DNA of 15,182 nt from Larix sibirica (GCA_004151065.3 NWUY0300029196.1:5142-20323); one strand, 5' to 3'. Positions 1-9,310 are shown, counted from the first letter of the stretch. The notes: a model not told the origin generated them from the letters alone. Translations and numbers: made by a program.

Positions 1-42
1 TTGCCAGAAAAACAAAAATATCCATTTTGTAAAACTAATGGA

Positions 43-62
43 ATATATATATATATATATAT
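43..62. repeat. (AT)n microsatellite
   Basis: About ten AT dinucleotides in an AT-rich stretch. The rest of positions 1-532 is AT-rich sequence downstream of the NRT3 stop codon, where I see no gene; it would contain the NRT3 3' UTR. Confidence 0.9.
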
Positions 63-532
63 AAAACATGACAGATCTCCCGGTTACCTTCTCCATGCCA
101 AAATATACTACTTTGAGATGGTAACTGGCATGAGTATGGACTTGCATTAAATGCCAGCTCTAGTTTATAAATCAGCTGGAAATCATCTAAGTCAAGAATT
201 TACTAACCATTCAGACCACTAAGAAAGATAAAAAATGAAATCACTTAAATTAAAAAATGAAATAAGGTTTTAGAGTTCAGTTTTTTCATACATGACACAT
301 CTATAAATACACCTACACCTGCCTGTAAATTTTCACTAGTTCAAATGAAAAAATTACTCTAAAATTATATAAAATATGCACCTGAATGTGAATTAATGCT
401 TTTAGACTGGATGCTTTATACAATTCATAAAATCTATCCATGATATGGCAGCATTGTGCTGAAAAGTTTGCTCATAATCATGAGTTATTAGAGCTGTACA
501 ATCCGCTGTATTTGTGCTCCTATTGCATCTAA

Positions 533-1462
533 TTATCTCTTCTGTGCCCCGGTCTTCTTGGCACTCCATTTCTCGACAACGAAGAATCCGAAGAGGGATA
601 CAATGGAGAAAGAAGAGCAAACAACAGCAGCGATGTCGAGGGAAGCGTGCCTCCCAGAGATAGGCTGGACCATGAACAGATTGATGGTCTTGTTCTTGTT
701 GGTGCTCTGCCCGTATGCCACTTCGCTACCTGAAGCGTTCAATGCGTATGCTCTCACAAAGTATGTGCCTTTTGGCACGTCGCTCTCCACAGTCCATGTG
801 GTGGTGTTGTTCTTGATGTTTAAATTGTAGGGTTGCTCTATGATATCAAACTGGCACGTCTTATCCTTCTTCAGATCGTTGTTGCTCTTCCTCCAATTTC
901 TGTCCACTTGACTCACTGGAGCGAAACAAAGCTTCACCTCCACATTCTTGTACTCTGAATTCATCGATGATGATGATTCGTTTACCCACCATGACACTAC
1001 CAGTTGGTCTCTCCCGGCTAGGGCAACTGTAATATAGTTTTTATCAGTATACACTTATTTTAGTTCAAGATTTTTTCAATGTTGAAAGGAAAGGGATTAT
1101 GAAAAATTTAAGTCTACAAAGAATAACCATGGATCACTTATATGTACTAGTAAGTTTTTGCTTAAACCTAAACAGATATAAATTTCTTTTGGATTAGATG
1201 AGCATTACAATATATAGAATTGTAAAAAATTCTGCTCAACAAGAACTAGAATTGTAGAAAGCTGGGCCAAGTGAGTACAATAATTTGAATGGAAACAATG
1301 CTTCTTACCATTGGGTACTGCTATTGGTGTCAATGAATTGATGGTTGCTGTGACTGCCAGAGTCCTGGGCAAGGAAGAGAACTGCACCCCTGCAGTGGTC
1401 GATGCCACCAAACAGGAAATCACCACTATACACAGCAGTACAAATTCTCCGGCAGATCCCAT
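533..1462 (-). CDS. NRT3: NRT3/NAR2-type partner protein of high-affinity nitrate transporters (two exons)
   Basis: NAR2/NRT3 proteins bind NRT2 nitrate transporters and are needed for their delivery to, and activity at, the plasma membrane. The proposed CDS is complement(join(533..1026,1309..1462)): 648 bp, 215 residues, close to the family's usual ~200-210. Exon 1 starts at the ATG at 1462-1460 and ends AATG before GTAAG; the intron 1027-1308 (282 bp) ends in ACAG; both junctions are phase 1 and rejoin in frame. Residues 1-25 form a signal peptide, followed by the family's FSSLPRTL segment. Conserved core motifs are VKLCFAPVSQVDRNWRK (82-98), KDKTC (105-109), TYFVRAYA (139-146), EVAYGQST (153-160) and ISGRHASLDIA (174-184). 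A membrane helix spans about 181-203, with a basic cytosolic tail. The stop is TAA at 535-533. No lesion is visible, so it is probably functional. It diverges from the UGT pseudogene across about 1.6 kb. Family assignment is from recall of plant NRT3 sequences; no search was run. Confidence 0.93.
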
Positions 1463-1464
1463 TT

Positions 1465-1557
1465 CTGCATAAAAGTAACCCATCATTTTCAATGAAATCA
1501 AATGCTTTGTAATTTCTCAGTAGACCTAAAACAAATGAGAATTGGATGGTTGCTTAC
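1465..1557 (-). other. Probable intron in the 5' leader of the NRT3-like gene
   Basis: On the minus strand a good donor (TTTGG then GTAAGCA) lies at 1557. A T-rich stretch ending in TTTTATGCAG stops at 1465, three bases before the start ATG. Splicing would remove 93 bp and place the start codon at the beginning of the next exon. The GC-rich, pyrimidine-rich sequence at about 1560-1760 on this strand would then be the leader exon. Inferred from splice-site appearance alone. Confidence 0.45.
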
Positions 1558-1769
1558 CCAAATGCAGGATAAAATCAGAACGGGAACAAATTGCAGAAAA
1601 CCCCACTTATCACCAGTCCCCCACAAAATCCCAAGAATCGAAAAACGAATAGATATGAGGGAAAGCCCCTTCTAGGGAGATGAAAAGGAAGAGATAATTA
1701 TCGCTCCGAGGGGCAGCTCAGAGCGAGCAGGAGGAAGAGATTGAAGAGGCCCTCGGATCCTATTCCATT

Positions 1770-1785
1770 CGGCCCCTTTGGGCCG
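1770..1785. promoter_or_regulatory. GC hairpin/inverted repeat in the NRT3 upstream region
   Basis: Perfect 6-bp arms CGGCCC and GGGCCG are separated by CTTT. It lies about 310 bp upstream of the NRT3 start codon, in a GC-rich patch. GGGCC cores are typical of plant TCP/site II promoter elements, so a promoter role is possible but unproven. Confidence 0.25.
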
Positions 1786-2146
1786 GCAAGATTCTCTTTA
1801 ACAGTTGACTTGACGATTAGAATTGTATGGACGGATGGCTTCTAAGCACAGCCAAAGGCCGCCTGGATATTTCCTGACATGAGATGCGGTGAAAAGTATG
1901 TGATCGTTAAGCAAAATTAAAGTTTAATTTGAGAAAGAATGAGAGTCTAAATTCCCATCTCCGCCGTCCATGACAGAAGCCAGTTCAAATCCAATCACGG
2001 AATGTGGGATCTACGGTAGATTTAAAATATCTTTCATGGACCACCACAGGTCCCATCTGATTTTAAATGTCTTTCTGGGACCACAGCAAGTTGCAGCTAA
2101 GTTGCGATTAACATTTTGAAGTAAAATTCAGTTAGGTTGAACATTG

Positions 2147-2290
2147 GTCCATTGGTTGTAGCTTGGGTGGTTGGGAAGTGATTGTTACCCTCTCCACCCA
2201 GGTTCAATTCTTGTAAGTGACATGATGCTCTTGTATTTCAAGCTTTCCTTGATTCGATGCTCTTGTATTTCAAGCTTTCCTTGATTCCTT
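2147..2290 (+). mobile_element. tRNA-derived SINE-like sequence
   Basis: An A-box-like TAGCTTGGGTGG (2159-2170) is followed 30 bp later by a good B box, GGTTCAATTCT (2201-2211). This is the order and roughly the spacing of an internal RNA polymerase III promoter in a tRNA-derived SINE. There is no cloverleaf or acceptor stem for a true tRNA. The downstream body consists largely of the 32-bp duplication. I could not define target-site duplications, so the ends are approximate. Confidence 0.45.
2224..2287. repeat. Perfect 32-bp tandem duplication
   Basis: Positions 2224-2255 and 2256-2287 are identical (unit begins GATGCTCTTGTATTTC). The lack of divergence suggests a recent event. It lies in the 3' part of the SINE-like sequence. 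Confidence 0.95.
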
Positions 2291-2780
2291 CGGAATAGCA
2301 TGAAGGAGTAAACGTTAGGTTTATAGCATTTTCATTGAAAGATTTAAAATTTAATAATATTTGGACCAATTTCTTAGTATTGCAATGCATTGGCCTATGT
2401 TCCTGAATATGGTTGTTTTCTCATTGTTTCCCTCCTAGTTATGCTCTTCCGTGACAAGTACAAAAGGAGGAGACTTGTCTTCTAAGGAGATCCAAATTGT
2501 GCAGGTCGTTGTGCTTTTCAGTGATAAATACAGAAAGGAAATCGGTGTTCGAGCGTATGATATCAGTCAAAGGCATGGCAAAGAAAATAATTTAAAAAAA
2601 ATAATTGGCGTGTTACAAAGATATATCTTTTCCAAATTTCACTGTTTTCCATCCTCCCAGCTTGAGTAGCGGCGCATGCCCCGGCGTATATTATGCTTAG
2701 TATTTTAAGATGCAAGATGCTCCTTCGGTTAAGTCCGAGAATTCAACGGGCAACCTTACCCCCCAGAATAAGCAAATTTA

Positions 2781-2795
2781 TAATAATAATAATAA
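2781..2795. repeat. (TAA)n microsatellite
   Basis: Five TAA units followed by AGATGATGATG. It lies about 280 bp upstream of the UGT pseudogene start. The stretch from 2290 to 2826 shows no supported gene. Confidence 0.85.
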
Positions 2796-2826
2796 AGATG
2801 ATGATGCAGATTGAGGCTTTTAACTG

Positions 2827-2986
2827 AAAGTCATACCAACTCTTCAAACATTATTCAAGAAAATCTCAAGCCGCTGGTTACCCTCCACTCTACCACTAAA
2901 GTCATACCAACTCTTCAAACATTATTCAAGAAAATCTCAAGCTGAGATTCAAAGCAGCAGGCGCTGTTACCCTCCACTCTACCACT
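2827..2986. repeat. Imperfect tandem duplication in the UGT upstream region
   Basis: Copy 1 (2827-2897, 71 bp) and copy 2 (2898-2986, 89 bp) share the start AAAGTCATACCAACTCTTC and the end GTTACCCTCCACTCTACCACT. Copy 2 carries about 18 extra bases (around 2942-2960). The duplication lies just upstream of the TATA box, so it doubles whatever regulatory sites the promoter held. Confidence 0.95.
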
Positions 2987-2995
2987 AGCCTATTT

Positions 2996-3003
2996 TATAT
3001 ATA
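2996..3003 (+). promoter_or_regulatory. TATA box of the UGT (pseudo)gene
   Basis: TATATATA in the context CCTATTTTATATATACTG, 71 bp before the ATG at 3074. That leaves room for a short leader starting near 3030. The position fits a plant core promoter. Confidence 0.55.
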
Positions 3004-3073
3004 CTGCTAGTATTCCCTCCTCTAGTACACACCACATTTAACCATTTCCCTTTCTGAGACCAGGCTCTGAGCA

Positions 3074-4403
3074 ATGGGTTCCACGTCGGCTGATTCTTCA
3101 CCCTTGCATGCTCTTGTAGTTCCGTCCCCAACACAGAGTCATATAATTCCCATGATGCAGTTTGCAAAGAATCTTGCTTCCAGAGGTGTTATTGTCACCT
3201 TCGTCACGACTCATTACACCCACGCTCGAATCGCTAAAGCACAAGATTCTCAAGTCGATGATCCACTAGGTCTTCAAATTCGCTCTGCACAAATCTCCGA
3301 TGGATTGCCTCTCGATTTCGATCGGTCGGCCCATCTTTTCGATTTTTTTCGCTCTGTGGATAACAATATGGGTGAAGAGTTGGAAAAGTTTATTCAAAAT
3401 CTCAACAAGAGCCATCCCATATCCTGCGTCATAGCTGATACCTTACTTTTCTGGTCACTTGATGTGACCAAGAAATTTGGACTTCCCTGGATTTCATTTT
3501 GGACGCAGCCAGCTATTATTTATTCAATCTACTATCACGCCAATCTGTTGGAGGCTCACAGTCAGTCGATTTTTAAAGGATCTGGTAAGCTAATTTGTGC
3601 ATTTATTCTTCATGTAGTTTCTCACCAGAAAAAGCCCTTTTATGATCAGTACGATGGGATTTTCATGCAGGTACTGAGGACAATATTTTGATTGATTATA
3701 TTCCGGGCGTCCCACCTTTACAACCAAGAGATCTTCCATCCTTCTTCTGGCAGCGAAACACCGATTCAGACTATGTTCTTGATTTGTTGATGAAGTCGTT
3801 TCAGTCAAGTCGGGCAGCAGATTGGGTTCTCTGTAATTCTTTTGACGGCCTCGACAGCCCGGCCGTGAACGCATTAATGAGTTTAAAACATCCAGTTTTT
3901 CTCGTTGGTCCCCAGCTTCCGTCGGGTTATTTCAATGGTAGAAGTACTGATAAGGGCACGAGAGCTGGAATTTTGACAGAATCGACCTTCCGCAGTGGCT
4001 GGATACAAAGCCAATGGTTCGTTATATACGTTTCGTTTGGCAGTTGATCGTCGTCTAAAGCTCAGCTGGAGGAAATAGCCGATGGGTCTAAGAACAGCGG
4101 ACAGCCCTTCCTCTGGGTTCTTCGTCCCGACATAGTAGCTTCAACAGTCTCAGACTGCTTACCGGATGGTTTTCTGGACGAGATGGAAGCAGTGCTCGTT
4201 GTTCCATGGTGCAATCAGCTGCAAGTGCTTATCCCATCCCTCTGTTGCCGGATTCATTACTCACTGCGGATGGAACTCAATGCTTGAAAGCATATGCTCT
4301 TGGAGTTCCCATGTAGGATTTCCGTTTGGGTCGGATCAATTCACTAACTGCAAGCTCATGGCCGATGAATGGAAGATTGGATTCAGATTGAGGGGAAGCA
4401 GTA
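3074..4403 (+). pseudogene. Family 1 UDP-glycosyltransferase pseudogene, truncated
   Basis: Family 1 UGTs move sugar from UDP-sugars to small molecules. Exon 1 (3074-3584, 170 codons plus one base) joins exon 2 (from 3671) across an 86-bp phase-1 intron (GTAAGC...ATGCAG), giving KGSGTEDN and then DYIPGVPPL. The catalytic pair seems kept: His23 (in TQSHIIP, usually QGHINP) and Asp122 (in CVIADTL). Exon 2 is broken. TGA at 4045-4047 follows VSFGS. Residues near 3980-4030 read sensibly only with small compensating deletions. One extra base at about 4231 shifts frame inside the sugar-donor (PSPG) box. That box begins at PWCNQLQ (Trp codon 4207) and continues in the new frame as HCGWNS (4262-4279). 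Further compensating indels lie near 4295-4315. The box's closing Asp-Gln remains (4334-4339), but the preceding Trp-Ala reads Gly-Ser. Homology stops after IGFRL at about 4395, leaving out the C-terminus, next to N4404. Some lesions could be sequencing error. Confidence 0.9.
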
Positions 4404-4404
4404 N

Positions 4405-5253
4405 CTCTCACAAATTTGTTCATTAACAACTAGCAAACAATCCACTCAAAACCCTAGAAAAAAGGACTGAAATGAGAAATAGAATGAGAGGAGATAGAGT
4501 GAATAAGTGTTTTAATCCACTAAATGAACCCTAGCCATACCTAAGCAATTAATTGAAACCTTGTCTTGGTTTCCACGAGCAAGAGAAACAAGAGAGGAAA
4601 AAAATTGCCTAGCCTGCAAAAACATTAAGGGAGTGATGCTCCTTGTTTTGTTAGGGAGCGGTATTTTTAAGGAATGCTCTACCAAAAATCACTCCCTCTG
4701 GGAGCACACTTCAGGAACGAAGCATGGGGGGGCACTCCCTCGCAGCGCAGCTCCAAGGTGATGTAGTTGCATAAGACGAGTCCAAACCACTCCATCCCAA
4801 GCCTCCACAAACTCTATCTATCCTCCAACGCAAAGTACTCCACTGGGGAAGCTACCCCTCGCAATAACACTATCGAAGCCCCAAGCATTCCCAAGCTATC
4901 TACAATCCTCCAAACATGAACCCATGTTGTTGTATGCCATCTAGGGCTTGAATCCCTCCTCCATGATGCACAATAATACTACGCATCCCCTATAAAGCGT
5001 TCTCCCACTAGGTGAATCATCCATGTGACCATCATGAAGTGCGCCCACCATCCAGGCAAGAGATCACCAACACCCAAGGGAAGAACACTAAACCAGGATC
5101 AACTGAAATCAAGCATCCATTGAGCAAGTTATCTCAAGTGTACATATCCATTGTGGAGCATCTCTCATGATACAATCCATCTCGGACCATCCAAAGGCTA
5201 AACATACACAATGTATCCCAAATCTCATGAACCAACCCCCAAACATGGTGTAC
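4405..5253. other. Long stretch with no recognised gene
   Basis: About 850 bp that begins right after N4404, where UGT similarity ends. From roughly 4720 to 5110 the plus strand is rich in C and A (many CCAAG, CCTCC and ATCC runs), unlike the AT-rich flanks. It could be retroelement LTR or internal sequence, but I recognise no protein domain, primer-binding site or terminal repeat. The short open frames here look like chance. Confidence 0.5.
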
Positions 5254-5445
5254 ACACTTTTGGAATAACACAAAAACCTTTTTTTGCAATTGTTAGTATT
5301 CGTTTTTAAGATTTGCTCTTTTTTAGTTTTATGTTTCTGAATGGGTCCGTAAACACTTTTGGAATAACACAAAAACCTTTTTTTGCAATTGTTAGTATTT
5401 GTTTTTAATTTGCTCTTTTTTAGTTTTATGTTTCTGAATGGGTCC
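5254..5445. repeat. Tandem duplication of a ~95-bp unit
   Basis: Copy 1 (5254-5348) and copy 2 (5353-5445) both start ACACTTTTGGAATAACAC and end GAATGGGTCC, with a 4-base spacer. They differ by a 2-base indel (AAGATTTGC versus AATTTGC) and about one substitution. A minus-strand open frame across it simply repeats the same peptide, and I do not consider it a gene. Confidence 0.95.
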
Positions 5446-5651
5446 CCGACCCACAAGGTTTGGGACCAACAAACATGCAATTTTTATTCTTTCTAGGTAA
5501 ACACCGTTTTTTATTCTTTCTGAGTAAATACTGGGAGCAACATTAATTTTGGCCGAAAACATCCCAAAACGTTTTTTGGATTTTTCAATTTGGGGAAATA
5601 CTCATGAAACATTTCCAAGGTGTTTCTGGGACATTTTATACCAGTTTGTGC

Positions 5652-5669
5652 ACTGGAAATGTTTCCAGT
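5652..5669. repeat. Short inverted repeat
   Basis: Arms ACTGGAAA and TTTCCAGT (8 bp, perfect) flank TG. It lies in gene-free sequence and may be incidental. Confidence 0.6.
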
Positions 5670-5949
5670 ACAGAACAATGTATGAAAACATAATCTTGCC
5701 AAGGTTCAAAACCTAACGAAAATCCGGATTCTACTACTAGAGTTGGGATTTGAAACACGCTTTCAGACACATTAGCCTTATATTAAGTCACTTCTTCCTT
5801 ATATGATGCTAAATTGCAACAAATGGCTAATAAAACAGAAAATCATTTCAACGGATCGGTTCACTGATGAGCTGCACAAAATGTTAAATGTCAGGGCTTC
5901 ATTCTCCTTGCATAACATGAGTTTCAAAGGGATCAGGCATTTTGGAAGT

Positions 5950-6005
5950 CCACACTTTGCAATCCTGCCCCTAGATACCACACTTTGCAATCCTGCCCCT
6001 AGATA
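5950..6005. repeat. Perfect 28-bp tandem duplication
   Basis: 5950-5977 and 5978-6005 are identical (unit CCACACTTTGCAATCCTG... ending CTAGATA). No gene is supported from 5446 to 6228. Confidence 0.95.
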
Positions 6006-6228
6006 CATTTTTCTTGGATTACTTCAGGAAAAAGAATCCATCACATGATAATTTGAATACAAGAATGTCCAAAAATTCATTGTATTCAACCAAATTAAAT
6101 TGTTGACATAAAACTTGCCACGAAGCATAGCACCAAGGCCAGACTCCTGAACTCAAAATCTGAACCTTTTGCAAATAAATAAAATACAGAAAAACAAAGG
6201 CTGATTCAGAATAGTACAGAAATGACTA

Positions 6229-6660
6229 ATGCCCAACAGAGCAGGCATACAGGTTAGGGAGAGGAGGGAGTGCAGTTCAACTGGCCTTCGGCTCCTGTCG
6301 GGAATGACAAAACAGTTTCCAACCCTGGCCCTGGCTATCTCAGAAGATCCAAATCCTTACAGACCAGCTAATGACGCATGGGAACAGCCAGCTGATGAGC
6401 CTCCTTCAGTGACAGGATGAGGCCCTGCCACGGATGACCGTGATGAACCCCACCAGCTGCTGCCATTATTATATAATGTATATGGATCAGGCTATGCCTT
6501 GTGCAACCTCGGGCTTTGCTACTCAGTTATTTGTCTTACGGGTGTTTTAGCACAAGCCAGCCCACTTTAGAGCTTCTCGGGTGTTTTATTAAAAGCCAAC
6601 CCACTTCGAGTTTTTTGTAACTTTTTGGTAGAGTGTAGAGGCTGCTTGACAGCCCACCCT
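6229..6660. other. GC-richer block of unknown origin
   Basis: The composition is clearly more balanced than the AT-rich sequence on both sides. A plus-strand frame to the TGA at 6418-6420 encodes a hydrophilic, Pro/Asp-rich segment (includes DPNPYRPANDAWEQPAD). It lacks a convincing start and I recognise no family. The block may be part of a decayed mobile element or a gene 3' end. In the PRMT10 model it lies within or beyond intron 1. Confidence 0.3.
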
Positions 6661-6789
6661 TGTTTTTTAATTACAGTGATGTAAACAACATTTTAAATAT
6701 AATCAGTTCCAGTTGCAATCTCACACATAACCAGTCTTATTTTAAAAAGCATATTAAGAGAAAAGATGGTGAAGGATTGTGAATCCTAC

Positions 6790-7008
6790 CTTGCCTTCAA
6801 AGTGGTGCTTGTTGTCGAAGATAGCTGTGTAATAGGCATCCATCCTCACTCTGTCGGACAGCATTTCTTTCTGGTGATATAGATATGCATAGGTGCAAAA
6901 ATAATTCGCAAAATCTGCAGCCTTGTCCACCACAGCGCCTCCTCCAGCTCTGGCAGCAGGCATAGCCCGCTGCTGCTGGCCTTCAAACCCATTTGCAGTC
7001 TCACTCAT
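6790..7008 (-). CDS. PRMT10: First coding exon of PRMT10-type protein arginine methyltransferase (partial gene)
   Basis: PRMT10 is a plant type I arginine methyltransferase that uses S-adenosylmethionine. This exon encodes 73 residues. The chosen start is the ATG at 7008-7006 (MSETANGF), because the upstream in-frame extension lacks an ATG. After a Gly/Ala-rich N-terminus comes the PRMT10 signature: VDKAADFANYFCTYAYLYHQ (about residues 27-46), then DRVRMDAYYTAIF (52-64) and NKHHFEGK (66-73). The exon ends in AAG before GTAGGA (donor at 6789), phase 0. This is exactly where the SAM-binding motif I (VLDVGTG) should follow in the next exon. I find no such exon between 1 and 6789 on the minus strand. 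The gene therefore has an intron longer than this window can show, is broken, or is separated by a misjoin at N4404. What is present is intact and well conserved. Family assignment is from recall. Confidence 0.85.
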
Positions 7009-7310
7009 TGTGCACAAAATCAATCAAATAAGCTCTGAGGTAGTGTTTTTTAAGCCCGCTCTAGGACTAACCCCGATGCAAAAGGAATCGAGAGAATCAA
7101 ACACAAGAATGAAATCTTGGTATGATTGGATAGATATATCCTTGAAACCGAAAATCTGTGTGACCAGAGCTATACAAGAAAAACCCGTGTATCAATTCCT
7201 GGTTAGGACTGGGTTTCTGTATAGCATCCGAGCTCTGATTCTCAGTCCCCAGAGAGAAGTAGAGACTGTCAGGCCAAAGAGAACATAGCCAAAGACAGGT
7301 AAAATATTTA
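7009..7310 (-). promoter_or_regulatory. Likely leader and core promoter region of PRMT10
   Basis: On the minus strand, about 300 bp upstream of the ATG, an AT-rich element (CTTAAATATTTTACC, about 7298-7312) could serve as a TATA box. It is followed by CT-rich sequence typical of plant leaders (CTCTACTTCTCTCTGG, about 7250-7265). There is no direct evidence of transcription. Confidence 0.3.
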
Positions 7311-7433
7311 AGAGAGGTATCCCAGTGGTGACCTAAATTGTTTCCGCGTCAAAACATAGCTAGCGTGGAAAAGAATGATTTAAAACTAACAATACATTCC
7401 GATCTAAAAGTTATTTATTCTTTGGGATTACTT

Positions 7434-8010
7434 GTTAGGTTTTTTTTTCTCAACCCAAAGCATGATTTTTCTTAAAATTGAATGAGTCATAGTTTTGTCT
7501 TAAAATTGAATGAGTCATAGTTTTGTTATTGCGTCTTAACGGCATTTTTACACTTTGTGTGGATACGTGTCCGTTTGTCAAATAAAAATAAAAATAAAAT
7601 AAAAATCTATGTATCAATGTGTTGTAGCATAGTAGAGTGAGGGTGGGGGAAGTGTATCCCATAAAAATAAAAAATAAGAATCCATGCATCACTGCATTGT
7701 AACATTAGGTTTTATTTCTTAACCCAAAGCATATTTTTCTTAAAATTTAATGTTGAGTCATAGTTTTGTTATTGCATTGATAAGACGCATTTCTACACCC
7801 TGGGTGGGGTAAGTGTCTGTTTGTCCCATAAAAATAAAATAAAAAAATAAGAATCCATGCATCAATGTGTTGTAGCATAGTGGAGCCAGGGTAGGGGAAG
7901 TGTCGGTTTATCCCATAAAAATAAAAAAATAAAATATAAGAATCAATGCATCAGTGTGTTGTAACATAGTGGTGAAAGGGATGTGTGTTGTAGTTTAGTG
8001 GTGAAAGGTT
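7434..8010. repeat. Nested tandem repeats, cluster A (about 90-bp and 270-bp periods)
   Basis: The basic unit reads roughly GGTGGGGGAAGTGTC, then (G/C)TTTGTCCCATAAAAA, an A-rich spacer, ATGCATCAATGTGTTGTAGC and ATAGTGGAGCC. About four units are seen, with landmarks near 7553, 7643, 7806 and 7892. A second level exists: 7434-7703 and 7704 onward both start TTAGGTTTT...AACCCAAAGCAT, then TTCTTAAAATT and GAGTCATAGTTTTGTTATTG. Inside that, a perfect 28-bp duplication lies at 7471-7498 and 7499-7526. Each unit carries TAGCATAGTGG or a close variant, similar to an RNA polymerase III A box. A related cluster lies at 12980-13165. No coding capacity is apparent. Confidence 0.85.
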
Positions 8011-8052
8011 TGCATATTTGAATCCTCTCAGCGCTTTATAGAACCGAAGTTA

Positions 8053-8279
8053 GATGGGTCTATACTAGTATAATTCTAAATTGGGTCATGGTTCCATCAC
8101 ATTTAAAGGGTTTTGAATAGCTTCTAAATCAACTCGATTTTAATCAAACCCTAAATTTTATTGAAGAGATTGGACACCCCGCCCATCTATTAGGAATTAT
8201 TAATGTAAAAATACATACATAATGAAGAATAAAATTTACCATTTATGCATGGGGAATCGGCAAAAGGACCAACAATGGA
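8053..8279 (+). repeat. Dispersed repeat Y, copy 1
   Basis: Starting at GATGGGTCTATACTAGTAT and including GGGTCATGGTTCCATCAC, GAAGAGATTGGACAC and GAAGAATAAAATTTACCAT, this matches 13166-13360 in the same orientation. Copy 1 has about 30 extra bases after GGACAC. Similarity ends at the N pair 8280-8281, just where copy 2 runs on into repeat X. Confidence 0.9.
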
Positions 8280-8281
8280 NN

Positions 8282-9310
8282 GACACTTAACTTGTAACCT
8301 ATTGGTGTTCACTAATCAAAAAATAGTTGTGCTAGTATATAATATTTTTAAAAATAGAAACATCTCATTTTACTTATTGTATAAAGTGTCTTTCAAAACA
8401 ATAAAAAGATAAATTAGTTTTTTAATATTTATAAATGATTGTTGTATTTGATTTGTTTATTAAAATTTTGAATAGTTAACTATTAATTATTAGCATCCAA
8501 CTTCCAAAGTGAAATGCACTTAATACAATGCAACATTAATAAATTGATGAATCAAGGGTGACATAATATTAATAGTGAAACATAGGGTAGGTATCTTATA
8601 TAAGTTGGAATTAGGTATACCAATAATAATAAGGCAGAGGTAAAGGCAATGTATCGAATTGGAAATGCTTGAGGAGCACGTGGTGAGACACACAACAATG
8701 ATTGGTGATTCATTACTAAAAGTGAGGGCCCTCTTCCAACAAACAATCTTGGCCTATTATGACTTGTCCCATTGAATTCTAGGGGTGGTTAAAGACTTTG
8801 ATGCAATTGAATTCTATAAATTTTTGCGAACCTAGAACTTTGAAGCATATTGCTTAGACAATATCGATTTTGGTATAGTCAAAAGATATATTAAAATATA
8901 GGGAATGCTCCATATTTCATACCTCTTCCATGAAATTTATTTACATTAAGCTTGTAATGATCACATAGCTTAGGTGTCTCATTACATATGATCCTTAGGA
9001 CAAAGAATTATGGTATTTGATCTACCTTAACTCTCGATGCATTCATTCACCAACATTCAAGTTAATCAAGGGTTTTATGGATTGATCTTGTTTTGTGTGT
9101 GTGTTTTATTGGCTTTGGAAGTGTGGATTGGGTCCCCATTTGCTTATTTCTCCCTTACTTCTAGGTTTTATATTAGCGAAGTGAGTTTGGGGTTTGTTCT
9201 ATTTCTAAAAGGAATTTGATGGGGGAATGAAATAAACTTATGGAGGAATGTATATGTGCAACTACTAGAAGAACTCTCCCTGTAATCTCCTTTTGATCTC
9301 CATGTTAATA
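8282..9310. other. AT-rich stretch with no supported gene
   Basis: About 1 kb following the N pair, mostly AT-rich. The open frame beginning at 9037 is short, hydrophobic and unlike any family I know. The last 100 bases resemble leader sequence before the ATG at 9311, but this is weak. Confidence 0.5.

Noticed and set aside
558-830. Plus-strand open frame, 90 codons
   Set aside because: It lies opposite NRT3 exon 2, whose motifs are strongly conserved. It is a shadow frame.
2147-2220. True tRNA gene
   Set aside because: A- and B-box-like motifs are present, but no acceptor stem, anticodon loop or full cloverleaf could be drawn.
2451-2669. Plus-strand open frame, 72 codons
   Set aside because: No ATG start, no recognisable family and no neighbouring splice structure. 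Its composition does not look protein-like enough.
3590-3874. Minus-strand frame across UGT intron and exon 2
   Set aside because: Shadow of the UGT pseudogene.
4561-4761. Plus-strand frame rich in Arg/Lys after the UGT remnant
   Set aside because: Considered as a relocated UGT C-terminus, but nothing resembles the family's end. It is likely chance.
5109-5480. Minus-strand frame with an internal peptide repeat
   Set aside because: The peptide repeat is fully explained by the 95-bp DNA duplication. There is no sign of selection or domain.
6754-6789. Extension of PRMT10 exon 1 past EGK
   Set aside because: The family requires VLDVGTG next; the genomic reading (VGFTILHH) is intron, and a GTAGGA donor sits at the junction.
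7009-7023. N-terminal extension of PRMT10 upstream of MSET
   Set aside because: It would need a TTG start, and the ATG at 7008 fits the family.
7434-8010. CRISPR-like array
   Set aside because: Repeats are long, nested and variable, with A-rich low-complexity spacers, in a plant nuclear context. It is a minisatellite, not a CRISPR array.
8552-8746. Minus-strand hydrophobic frame
   Set aside because: AT-rich chance frame with no helix pattern or family resemblance that I could defend.
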